A stretch of 64,000 nucleotides of DNA from Pseudomonas sp. 6D_7.1_Bac1 (GTDB lineage: Bacteria; Pseudomonadota; Gammaproteobacteria; Pseudomonadales; Pseudomonadaceae): NCBI RefSeq assembly GCF_025465945.1, contig NZ_JANLNW010000051.1:1-64000 (forward strand). Direction: 5' to 3'. The notes under the pieces were generated by a model, which was given only the letters and a program-made list of their open reading frames with translations, ran no database searches and had not been told where the DNA came from. A program made the position numbers and the translations under genes. How positions within the stretch are numbered: position 1 is the stretch's first letter; every line of letters starts with the position of its first letter. Shown here piece after piece: positions 57,286 to 64,000 of the stretch.

Positions 57286-58134
57286 ATGTCCTCCTCGCCC
57301 CAACCGACCTGGCCCGAGGGCCATAAAGCCTGTCTCGCCTTGGCCTTCGATCTCGACGGCCCGACTGGCGATGCGATGCTCAATGGTTCGATCTGGCACA
57401 AGCCCGAGTATTTCGGTTTCGGCGGTTACGGGCCGTATCGGGCCTTGCCGCGGATTCTCGACCTGCTGGATGAGTTCCAGATCCCGACGACTTTCTTCGT
57501 CCCGGCCTGGGTCGTGGAAAACTGGCCGAAACAGTGCCAGTCGATCATCGAGCGCGGGCATGAAGTGGCTTACCACGGCTACAAACACGAGTCCTTCTAT
57601 GCACTGACGCTGGAGCAGCAAAAGGACGTGATGAATAAAAGCCGCGAGGTGTTCTGGAAGCATCTGAACATCCGCGCAGAAGGCTTTCGCACCCCGTCCG
57701 GCGACTGGCGGGCCGAGACACCGGCCATGCTGGTGGAAGCCGGTGTCACGTACTCCAGCAGCATGCGCGGCGATGACCGGCCGTATCTGGTGAACGTGCC
57801 GGGCGTTGATACGCCGCTGGTGGAAATCCCCGGCCGCTGGGAAATGGACGACTACGCCTCCATCGCCTACACCCGTGCGCCGGACTTTCCCTCGGGACTG
57901 GACCGTACCGCCAGCTACGAGCTGACCCTCGACAACTGGTGCCGCGAGTACGACGGCGCGATGAATGAAGGGCTGTGCCTGACCACCCTGTTCCACCCCA
58001 AGATCACCGGCAAACCGGGGCGCATTCTGCTGCTGGAGAAACTCTTCGAGCACATGCGCCAGCGTGAAGACGTGTGGTTCGCCACCTGCCGCGATGTCGC
58101 CCATTGGTGGCTCAAGGAGCATCAACATGGCTGA
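57286..58134 (+). CDS. polysaccharide deacetylase-family hydrolase, metal site complete (PgdA/cyclic imidase-like)
   Basis: A 282-residue NodB-fold amidohydrolase. The metal and catalytic residues are all present: Asp22 and Asp24 (AFDLDGPTG), and His97 and His101 (AYHGYKHES). The arrangement resembles Helicobacter PgdA and the P. putida cyclic imide hydrolase rather than peptidoglycan deacetylases of Gram-positives. It has no signal peptide, so it works in the cytoplasm on a small imported molecule. It overlaps the next gene by 8 bases. Possible substrates are a cyclic amide or imide, or an N-acyl amino acid, made available by the ABC transporter. Function is inferred. Confidence 0.83.
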   Translation: MSSSPQPTWPEGHKACLALAFDLDGPTGDAMLNGSIWHKPEYFGFGGYGPYRALPRILDLLDEFQIPTTFFVPAWVVENWPKQCQSIIERGHEVAYHGYKHESFYALTLEQQKDVMNKSREVFWKHLNIRAEGFRTPSGDWRAETPAMLVEAGVTYSSSMRGDDRPYLVNVPGVDTPLVEIPGRWEMDDYASIAYTRAPDFPSGLDRTASYELTLDNWCREYDGAMNEGLCLTTLFHPKITGKPGRILLLEKLFEHMRQREDVWFATCRDVAHWWLKEHQHG

Positions 58135-59014
58135 GTCGACTGTCTGGCCCAAAGGCTACCGCTGCGCCGTGGTGTTGACCGTCGACTACAACGACGTACA
58201 CGGCATCCTGACCCAGGCCCCGGAAGTCGCCGGCCGCGACAAGACCCTGTCGGTGTGGCGCTACGGTACCCAACGCGGGGTTGAACGTTTGCTCGCACTG
58301 TTCAAGGAACTGGGGGTGTCCAGCAGTTGGTGCGTACCGGGCATCGTGGCCGAAGAAAACCCGGAACATATGCGCTCTATCCAGGCGGCCGGTCATGAAA
58401 TTGCCTGCGCCGGTTATCGGCATCAGAACTACGACACCCTGAGTCTGGCCGAGCAGACCGCCGCCCTTGAGCACGGCTGCCAGGCACTGGCGGCCATTAC
58501 CGGCCAGCGTCCAAGCGGTTTCCGGATTCCCGCCGGCAACTGGGCGCCGGGTTTTACCGAGGCATTGCGCGAGCAAGGCATTCGCTGGTCGTCGTGCTGG
58601 CGCGGCGATGACCTGCCGTTCGCCCATCCGACAGCGCCCGAGGTGATCGAACTGCCGTTGCATTACGAGCTGGAAGACGAACCGTACTTCGCCTTCAACC
58701 TGAGCCCGGCGGTACCGCCAGCCCAATCGCGGATCGCCTCTTACAGCCACACCCTGGGCAACCTGCAAATGGACTTCGCCGGGTTTCATCGCTTTGGCCT
58801 GTGCTACGTGCTGCGCCTGCACCCGGAGATCATTGCCACACCGGGGCGCATCGGTGTCTTGCGCGAGTTGCTGCTGGGTATCCGGCAACGCGACGACGTG
58901 TGGATCGCCACGGCGGGTGAAGTCGCCCAGTGGTGGAGCGAGCGCGCCGCGCCGATGGACGAAGAACATCCGTCAGCCGTGTATGAGCGGCATTATCGAG
59001 CGTACTTGCCATGA
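58127..59014 (+). CDS. polysaccharide deacetylase-family protein, degenerate metal site
   Basis: A 295-residue paralogue of the preceding protein. Alignment by eye puts Asn22 (TVDYNDVHG) where the partner has metal ligand Asp24, and Ala95 (ACAGYRHQN) where it has His97; only Asp20 and His99 remain. It is therefore either metal-independent, as PuuE allantoinase of P. fluorescens is reported to be, or a non-catalytic partner. The 8-base overlap with the metal-complete gene and the ATGA overlap with the PrpD gene point to obligate co-translation. No signal peptide. Confidence 0.8.
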   Translation: MAESTVWPKGYRCAVVLTVDYNDVHGILTQAPEVAGRDKTLSVWRYGTQRGVERLLALFKELGVSSSWCVPGIVAEENPEHMRSIQAAGHEIACAGYRHQNYDTLSLAEQTAALEHGCQALAAITGQRPSGFRIPAGNWAPGFTEALREQGIRWSSCWRGDDLPFAHPTAPEVIELPLHYELEDEPYFAFNLSPAVPPAQSRIASYSHTLGNLQMDFAGFHRFGLCYVLRLHPEIIATPGRIGVLRELLLGIRQRDDVWIATAGEVAQWWSERAAPMDEEHPSAVYERHYRAYLP

Positions 59015-60378
59015 GCGAACGATTGCAGCGTCTGGCGCAGTTTTGCGTCGAAACCCGTTTCGAAGACTTGCCGCCGGCGCTGGTTGCCCAAGCCAAGCGA
59101 CACATTCTTGATACCGTCGGCGCGACCCTGGCCGGGGCCGCCAGTGAGATTGCCGTCGCCACCCGACAAACCTTCGCCAATGAAAGCGGCGAAACGCTGG
59201 TCTGGGGCACCGCGCAGCGCGTCGGTGCCGCACAGGCCGCAATGCTCAATGGCATCGCCGCCCACGCGCTGGAACTGGACGATACCGGCGGCTGCGATCA
59301 CTCCGGCGCCGTGGTGCTGCCGGCGGTGATGGCGGCGGTCAGCCTGAATCCCGTACCGGTGAACGGTCACGAGCTGATCACCGCCGTGGTGATCGGTTAT
59401 GAGATCGGTCGTCGCGTGCTTGAGGCCTGTGGCGGTTACTCGGCACACAACGGCGCCGGCTGGCACTCGACCGCCACCTGTGGCGTGTTTGGCGCGGCGG
59501 CGGCCAGTGCGCGAATACTCGGTCTTGATCAGGCACAGACCCTCGCCGCATTGGGCATCGCTGGCAGTTTCAGCGGTGGCCTGTGGGCGTTTATCCACGA
59601 TGGTTCGCAAAGTAAAAAGCTTCATAGCGGACGGGCGGCGGAAGGTGGCCTACTCGCTGCGCGGTTTGCCGAGCAAGGGATCAGTGGGCCAACGAAGTTG
59701 TTCGACGACGTCTGGGGTGGTTTTCTCAAGACCCTCGCCGCTGAACACGCGCAGCCCGAGGCGCTGGACGCGGAGCTTGGCGTGGTGTGGAAACTCGCCC
59801 GCTGCTCGATCAAACCTTACGCCTCCTGCCGTGGCACACACTCGGCCATCGATGCCTTGGGTTTGTTGCTTGAGCAATTACAGATCGAAGCCGATCAACT
59901 GGAAGACGTTCACGTGTCGTTGTGCGGCTTTCTCAACGAGATGTGTGGCGGGCGCGATGTCAGCAGTTTGGCAGCCGCACAAATGAGCCTGCCGTATGCC
60001 CTCGCCGCTCGGCTGGTCTATGGTCATTGCCGGCTGGAAGCCTACGACGACGCGCGCCGTCAGTCAGCGGAAATCGTCCATTGGTTGCAGCGCGTTCACC
60101 TTGAAGTGGACCCGCAACTGTCAGAGGATGGCGAGCCGGTCGTGAGCATGCGCAGCCGCGATGGTCGTGAGGCCAGCCTGTGTGTCGAGGTGCCATTGGG
60201 GGCGCCGGGCAATCCATTGAGTGATGGAGCGCTGGAGGAGAAGTTTCTCCGCCTGGCGACGCGGGTGATGCCGGTAGAACAGGCGACTGGATTGCTGGAA
60301 CGGTTGTGGCAACTCGAAAAACTGGAGTCGGTCGCAACGCTGGATCAACGACTTTCATTGCGAACACCAACCCCGTAG
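59011..60378 (+). CDS. MmgE/PrpD family protein
   Basis: A 455-residue member of the MmgE/PrpD fold (all-helical lid plus alpha/beta domain). Visible blocks are HILDTVGATLAGA, NGIAAHALELDDTGGCDHSG, WHSTATCGVFGAAAA and SIKPYASCRGTHSAIDA. The family includes 2-methylcitrate dehydratase, cis-aconitate decarboxylase and iminodisuccinate epimerase. Beside a fumarase-superfamily C-N lyase, the last is the most interesting comparison. Starts in the ATGA overlap with the previous gene. The stop codon TAG is provided by the first bases of a family C repeat. Confidence 0.85.
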   Translation: MSERLQRLAQFCVETRFEDLPPALVAQAKRHILDTVGATLAGAASEIAVATRQTFANESGETLVWGTAQRVGAAQAAMLNGIAAHALELDDTGGCDHSGAVVLPAVMAAVSLNPVPVNGHELITAVVIGYEIGRRVLEACGGYSAHNGAGWHSTATCGVFGAAAASARILGLDQAQTLAALGIAGSFSGGLWAFIHDGSQSKKLHSGRAAEGGLLAARFAEQGISGPTKLFDDVWGGFLKTLAAEHAQPEALDAELGVVWKLARCSIKPYASCRGTHSAIDALGLLLEQLQIEADQLEDVHVSLCGFLNEMCGGRDVSSLAAAQMSLPYALAARLVYGHCRLEAYDDARRQSAEIVHWLQRVHLEVDPQLSEDGEPVVSMRSRDGREASLCVEVPLGAPGNPLSDGALEEKFLRLATRVMPVEQATGLLERLWQLEKLESVATLDQRLSLRTPTP

Positions 60379-60503
60379 CAGCTGGCGCAGCCTGCGTTCG
60401 AGCGCGAAGCGGTCGCAATTCAGACAACCCGGTATTTCTGAAAACCGCATTGCCTGATTTTACGACTGCTTCGCAGCCGAACGCCGCCTTCGGCAGCTGC
60501 TAC
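60375..60503. repeat. long palindromic repeat, family C copy 3
   Basis: Opens GTAGCAGCTGGCGCAGCCTG and closes GGCAGCTGCTAC. It is shorter (129 bases) and less regular than the other copies. It supplies the stop of the PrpD-like gene and lies directly before the MFS gene. Confidence 0.8.
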
Positions 60504-60557
60504 GGTGGGGTCGAAACGCTGGAATCGTATTTCAAGAACAAGGACTCGTGCACCAAC

Positions 60558-61733
60558 GTGACCACTTACTCGCTCGTTATTCGTCGCCTGATGATCTGCT
60601 CGCTGACCATCGTCGTCAGTCGCGCCATCACCAGCCCGCTGCTGACGCTGTTCCTCAGCAACAAACTGGGCCTGAACCAGCAGGACGTTGGCCTGTTGCT
60701 CGGCATCGCGGTATTCATCGCCACCCTGCTTGCGCTGTATGGCGGTTACATCATCGACCGTCTGGAAAAGCGCCGGTTGCTGATTCTGGCAATGCTCTCC
60801 AGTTCCATCGGTTTTGTCCTGCTGACCTTCGCCCACAACCTTTACCTGACCACCCTGACGCTGGTGATTACCGAAACCGCTTCGGCACTGTTTTTGATCG
60901 GTTCCAAAGCGATCCTCAGTGAAAACCTGCCGATGGGCCAACGGGCCAAGGCGTTTTCGCTGCGCTACACCCTGACCAACATCGGCTACGCCACCGGCCC
61001 GATGCTCGGGGTGGTAATCGCCGGGGTTCAGCCGCTGGCACCGTTCCTGATTGCCGGTGGCATCGCGTTTTTCAGTACTTTCCTGATGAGAGGAATTCCC
61101 GGATCGGTCAAGGAAGCGGCTGTGGGTCAGCCGCAAAGTTTTCTTAAAACCCTGGTGACCCTGAAAAACGACCGCACGCTGATCATGTTTACCTGCGGCT
61201 GCCTGCTCAGCACCGTGGTCCACGGGCGTTTCACCCTGTACCTGTCGCAATACCTGCTGGTGACGCAAAACGAGCATATTGCGCTGAAAACCATGGCGGC
61301 GATCCTCGCCTGCAACGCGATCAGCGTGATCCTGTTGCAGTACCAGATCGGTCGTTTTCTCAAGCGTGAACAGTTGCGTTACTGGATCATCATTGGCAGC
61401 AGTCTGTTCATCGTGGGGCTGATCGGTTTCAGCTTCGCGCAGAACCTGGTGCAGTGGTGCCTGGCGATGTTTGTCTTCACCTTGGGCGAAATGATCATCT
61501 ACCCGGCGGAGTTCCTGTTCGTCGACACCCTGGCCCCGGAAGAACTGCGCGGCAGCTATTACGGCGCGCAGAACCTGGCAGCGCTGGGCGGTGCGGCAAG
61601 CCCGGTGATTTGCGGCTTTTTGCTGACCCACACGGCGCCGGCGACGATGTTCTATGCCCTCAGCACACTGACGGCCATGGGCGGTTTGCTGTGTTTCCTG
61701 AGCGGACGACGCGTCGCCATACTTCAAAATTAA
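60558..61733 (+). CDS. MFS transporter (MdtH-like)
   Basis: About 391 residues with 12 predicted helices. The cytoplasmic loop motif between helices 2 and 3 is present as GGYIIDRLEKRRLLIL. Opening SRAITSPLLTLFLSNKLGLN and GTMNxxP-type blocks are consistent with multidrug or small-molecule exporters of the MdtH group. The start is uncertain: a GTG is given, with an AAGGA about 13 bases upstream, and an ATG (MICSLTIVVS) 11 codons later is possible. The longer open frame upstream runs through the repeat and is not native. Confidence 0.82.
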   Translation: MTTYSLVIRRLMICSLTIVVSRAITSPLLTLFLSNKLGLNQQDVGLLLGIAVFIATLLALYGGYIIDRLEKRRLLILAMLSSSIGFVLLTFAHNLYLTTLTLVITETASALFLIGSKAILSENLPMGQRAKAFSLRYTLTNIGYATGPMLGVVIAGVQPLAPFLIAGGIAFFSTFLMRGIPGSVKEAAVGQPQSFLKTLVTLKNDRTLIMFTCGCLLSTVVHGRFTLYLSQYLLVTQNEHIALKTMAAILACNAISVILLQYQIGRFLKREQLRYWIIIGSSLFIVGLIGFSFAQNLVQWCLAMFVFTLGEMIIYPAEFLFVDTLAPEELRGSYYGAQNLAALGGAASPVICGFLLTHTAPATMFYALSTLTAMGGLLCFLSGRRVAILQN

Positions 61734-61822
61734 TGCATTTAAACCGCATTAATATGAATTTGTCAGCTAGTGGATAGATCGGCACACTGTGCCGGTTCCT
61801 CCCCCAAATGTTGGAACGCTTA

Positions 61823-61859
61823 AAGGGCTTTCTGGTGATCCAGACGAGCCCTTCTTTTT
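61823..61859 (+). terminator. rho-independent terminator
   Basis: An AAGGGCT/AGCCCTT stem with a 17-base loop is followed by CTTTTT. It lies about 90 bases after the MFS stop. Confidence 0.8.
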
Positions 61860-61890
61860 GCCTGCTCATTGTCATTGGATCGTGTTCATC

Positions 61891-62598
61891 ATGCTCGCTC
61901 GCTGGATACCCGCTGCCATCAACACCCGTCCCACCGAATGGAGCCGCGCTGCCATCGGTATGTCGTTGGGCACCCTATTGAGCGTCTGGGTCTGTGGCCA
62001 GGTGTTCGGCATGGACGTGGCCTTGCACCTGATCGGCCCGTTGGGCGCATCGGCGGTGTTGCTGTTCGCGGTGTCGTCCGGCGCACTGGCGCAGCCATGG
62101 TCGATTCTCGGCGGTTATTTGTGCGCCGCCGTGTTGGCGCTGCTGGTGGCCCACGTGCTGGGGCGAACCTTGGGCAGCGCCTGTCTGGCGGCCGGCATGG
62201 CGCTGATTCTGATGTGCTGGCTGCGTTGCCTGCATCCGCCGGCCGGCGCGTTGGCGTTGCTGCTGGTACTGGCTGACCCGGCGACCATCGCCATGGACTG
62301 GCGCGCGCTCGCTCCGGTGATGCTCGGCGCGACGTGCATGCTGCTCAGCGCCCTGGCCTATAACAACCTGACGCGGATCCGCTACCCCAAGGGCCACAGC
62401 GAACCGGTCGCCGTCGTACCCGCCGATCATCCGCCCGCAGACTCACAGGCGATCACCGCCGAAGACCTCAAACTGGCCTTGGCCGACCTGCAGGCGTTCT
62501 TCGACGTCACACCGGACGACCTTGAGCAACTGATCCACGCCAGCGAGCTGCACGCCAAGCGCCGCAGCATTGGTGAAGTGCTCGCCAAACGGGTCTAG
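61891..62598 (+). CDS. HPP family protein
   Basis: A 235-residue membrane protein with four or five helices in residues 20-160. It has the family motif as RCLHPPAGALALLLVL (LHPP) and LIGPLGASAVLLFAV. A hydrophilic C-terminal tail of about 65 residues (from RIRYPKGHSEP) could be a soluble domain. HPP proteins are linked to nitrite or other small-ion transport in plants and cyanobacteria; the bacterial role is unclear. The start sits after the terminator; an in-frame extension upstream would run through it. It overlaps the convergent gene by 4 bases. Confidence 0.85.
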   Translation: MLARWIPAAINTRPTEWSRAAIGMSLGTLLSVWVCGQVFGMDVALHLIGPLGASAVLLFAVSSGALAQPWSILGGYLCAAVLALLVAHVLGRTLGSACLAAGMALILMCWLRCLHPPAGALALLLVLADPATIAMDWRALAPVMLGATCMLLSALAYNNLTRIRYPKGHSEPVAVVPADHPPADSQAITAEDLKLALADLQAFFDVTPDDLEQLIHASELHAKRRSIGEVLAKRV

Positions 62599-63629
62599 GC
62601 CGCCGACAACTGCCGTGCGGGCACCGCCAGGCTCACCGCCCGCACCGACGCGCCGGCACTCAAGCCCAGTGCCTTGGCGGTTTGTGCGTCGACAATCAAG
62701 GTACCGGCAGCGACCCGTGCTGGCGCGGCGGTGATCCGGCAATCGGCGAACTGGCGGTTGTGAACCAGATAGACCGCCGCCTGCTCGCCCGGTGTGCCGA
62801 TGCTCAGTTGCAGCACCTGACTGTCACGCACGGCGCGAATATCACCGGTCGCGCACTCGATCAACGGGCCGCCATCAAAGATGTCGATGTAGTCCTTGTG
62901 CTCGAACCCTTCGGCCTTGAGCATCCCCAGCGCCGGTTCGGTGTTGGGATGAACCCGGCCGATCGTCGCCCGCGCAGCCGCGGGCAGCAAGCAGGTCGGC
63001 AGCGGAAACTTGGGCATCAGTTCAGCGATGAAGGTCTTGTTGCCGAGCCCGGTGAGGTAGTCGGCGTCGGCGAAATCCATCTTGAAGAAATGCCGGCCCA
63101 ACCCTTCCCAAAATGGCGAGACGCCCTCTTCGTCCGAGTAACCACGCATTTCAGCGATGACCTTGTCGCCAAAGTGCTGGCGAAACTCGGCGAGAAACAA
63201 AAACCGCGCCTTGGACAACAAACGGCCATTCAAACCGCTGCGATGACCGGCATGCAGAAACAACGAACACAGTTCTGATTGCCCGGTCATGTCATTGCCC
63301 AGAAACAACGTCGGCAAATGCTGGTTGATCCCGAGATCTTTCGAAGCGGCGACAAACAGTCCCATCCGGTAGTTGTACCAGGGCTCGCGCAGCCCAACCG
63401 CACCGGCCAGGGCACAGATACCGACCGCGTCCCCGCTGTCTGCCTCCAGTACAAACAGGTAGTCGGCATCAGCCCGTTCGGCTTCACCGGCAAAGGTTTT
63501 TTCGGCCCATTCCAGGCGCTGACGCAAGCGCGGGGCATCAGCCGGTAAGGTGGTCAAACCGGTGCCGGCGCTGTGGGCCAGGGCCAGCAACGCCGGCAGG
63601 TCATTCATCGTGGCAGGACGGACGATCAT
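62595..63629 (-). CDS. astA: arginine N-succinyltransferase
   Basis: A 344-residue GNAT-like acyltransferase that moves succinyl from succinyl-CoA to arginine (or ornithine), the first step of the AST pathway. The start MIVRPATMNDLPALLALA, GLREPWYNYRMGLFVA, HAGHRSGLNGRLLSKARFLF and DYIDIFDGGPLIEC are diagnostic. The rest of the ast/aru operon is not adjacent in the visible part; the upstream neighbour is a CtlX-type hydrolase, so this is likely an additional copy. An AGGAG site 9 bases upstream supports the start, which overlaps the CtlX stop. Confidence 0.92.
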   Translation of the reverse strand: MIVRPATMNDLPALLALAHSAGTGLTTLPADAPRLRQRLEWAEKTFAGEAERADADYLFVLEADSGDAVGICALAGAVGLREPWYNYRMGLFVAASKDLGINQHLPTLFLGNDMTGQSELCSLFLHAGHRSGLNGRLLSKARFLFLAEFRQHFGDKVIAEMRGYSDEEGVSPFWEGLGRHFFKMDFADADYLTGLGNKTFIAELMPKFPLPTCLLPAAARATIGRVHPNTEPALGMLKAEGFEHKDYIDIFDGGPLIECATGDIRAVRDSQVLQLSIGTPGEQAAVYLVHNRQFADCRITAAPARVAAGTLIVDAQTAKALGLSAGASVRAVSLAVPARQLSAA

Positions 63630-64000
63630 CAATGGTGCTCCTGTGGGCTCACGCGTTTAGGCAGATAGACTTCCGCGAGCATGCAGCGCGCACTGCCGCC
63701 GCCAATCCGCTCGATGGTGTCGATTTTCACTGGCAGGGGTCTGGCGTGTGCTTCGACCATCCGGCGCTGGTCGGCATGCAGCGACCGCCAGGCAGTGCGC
63801 GACATCACCAGCAACGGCTCGCCAGCGGCGTTGTGCACTTCGAGCATGTTGCCGGCGAACGATTCCAGCTGATCGAAGCTCAGGGTCATGACCTGCTTGC
63901 CGCTGCGTTCCAGGCGCGAATGCAAGGCTGAACGTTCGTTTCGATCATTGACCGAGTCGAAGCACGCCACCGCCAGGCGCGTGCCGACGCTCATCATCAC
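63629..64000 (-). CDS. ctlX: CtlX-type citrulline utilization hydrolase / arginine deiminase-related protein, C-terminal part
   Basis: The last 123 residues of a guanidino-group-modifying enzyme whose start lies beyond the right edge. Visible are MMSVGTRLAVACFDSV, FDQLESFAGNMLEVHN, GEPLLVMSRTAW and IERIGGGSARCMLAEVYLP; the Cys in GGSARCMLAE is the catalytic nucleophile of the family. The wording fits the CtlX group rather than ArcA or AstB. Its stop is joined to astA, suggesting a two-gene or longer arginine/citrulline catabolic unit. Confidence 0.8.
   Translation of the reverse strand: MMMSVGTRLAVACFDSVNDRNERSALHSRLERSGKQVMTLSFDQLESFAGNMLEVHNAAGEPLLVMSRTAWRSLHADQRRMVEAHARPLPVKIDTIERIGGGSARCMLAEVYLPKRVSPQEHH

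Noticed and set aside
4717..60503. Palindromic repeats considered as CRISPR units
   Set aside because: The copies are dispersed singly over 56 kb, with no array of short direct repeats and spacers.
60306..60557. N-terminal 84 codons of the MFS open frame
   Set aside because: They are made of the end of the PrpD-like gene and the family C repeat in another frame; transporter sequence begins only after this.

Overview
The window looks like chromosomal DNA from a Pseudomonas of the fluorescens group. The support is GC-rich coding throughout, a complete arnBCADTEF-ugd operon in Pseudomonas order, REP-like 'GTGGGAGCGAGC' palindromes typical of that group, and a succinyl-transfer/citrulline arginine gene pair. 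No rRNA, tRNA, CRISPR array or prophage is visible. Coding is dense and mostly arranged in tightly overlapping operons.

1-2646 is the N-terminal part of a large Rhs protein running off the left edge. 2824-18790 is a steroid-catabolism region. It holds an esterase and an SDR, a KshA-type 3-ketosteroid 9-alpha-hydroxylase oxygenase, a LuxR-type (TeiR-like) regulator, the lower meta-cleavage enzymes (HsaD-like hydrolase, hydratase, aldolase, acylating acetaldehyde dehydrogenase), an SDR/SRPBCC pair, a close relative of the P. putida ketosteroid isomerase, and a beta-oxidation operon (paired acyl-CoA dehydrogenases, SDR, MaoC protein, thiolase) resembling the steroid C/D-ring genes of actinobacteria. 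KshB, KstD, HsaAB and the extradiol dioxygenase HsaC are not in the window. A NUDIX gene and a 55-residue secreted peptide gene lie among these genes.

19921-27926 is a tripartite RND efflux operon flanked by its likely response regulator (upstream end) and sensor kinase (downstream end). 28048-30091 is a second, divergent two-component system. 30387-34780 carries LPS-modification genes: an Ais/PmrG-like phosphatase behind a PmrA-box-like direct repeat, a stand-alone ArnT and a GT39 paralogue. 35216-38953 is a ferric-iron ABC transporter behind a Fur-box-like palindrome, followed by a convergent orphan tyrosine recombinase. 40431-50862 is the arn operon (L-Ara4N lipid A modification) with its own ArnT, Ugd and a further GT39 protein.

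51688-60378 is the least ordinary locus. A LysR regulator diverges from an operon of an argininosuccinate-lyase-family enzyme, a polar amino acid ABC transporter, two NodB-fold hydrolases (one with a complete metal site, one degenerate) and an MmgE/PrpD protein. I read it as a candidate catabolic system for an N-substituted amino-dicarboxylate or cyclic amide, by analogy with EDDS/iminodisuccinate lyases and epimerases. An MFS transporter, an HPP-family protein, an arginine N-succinyltransferase and a CtlX-type hydrolase close the window. Three families of 90-160 bp palindromic repeats are scattered between and inside the operons.
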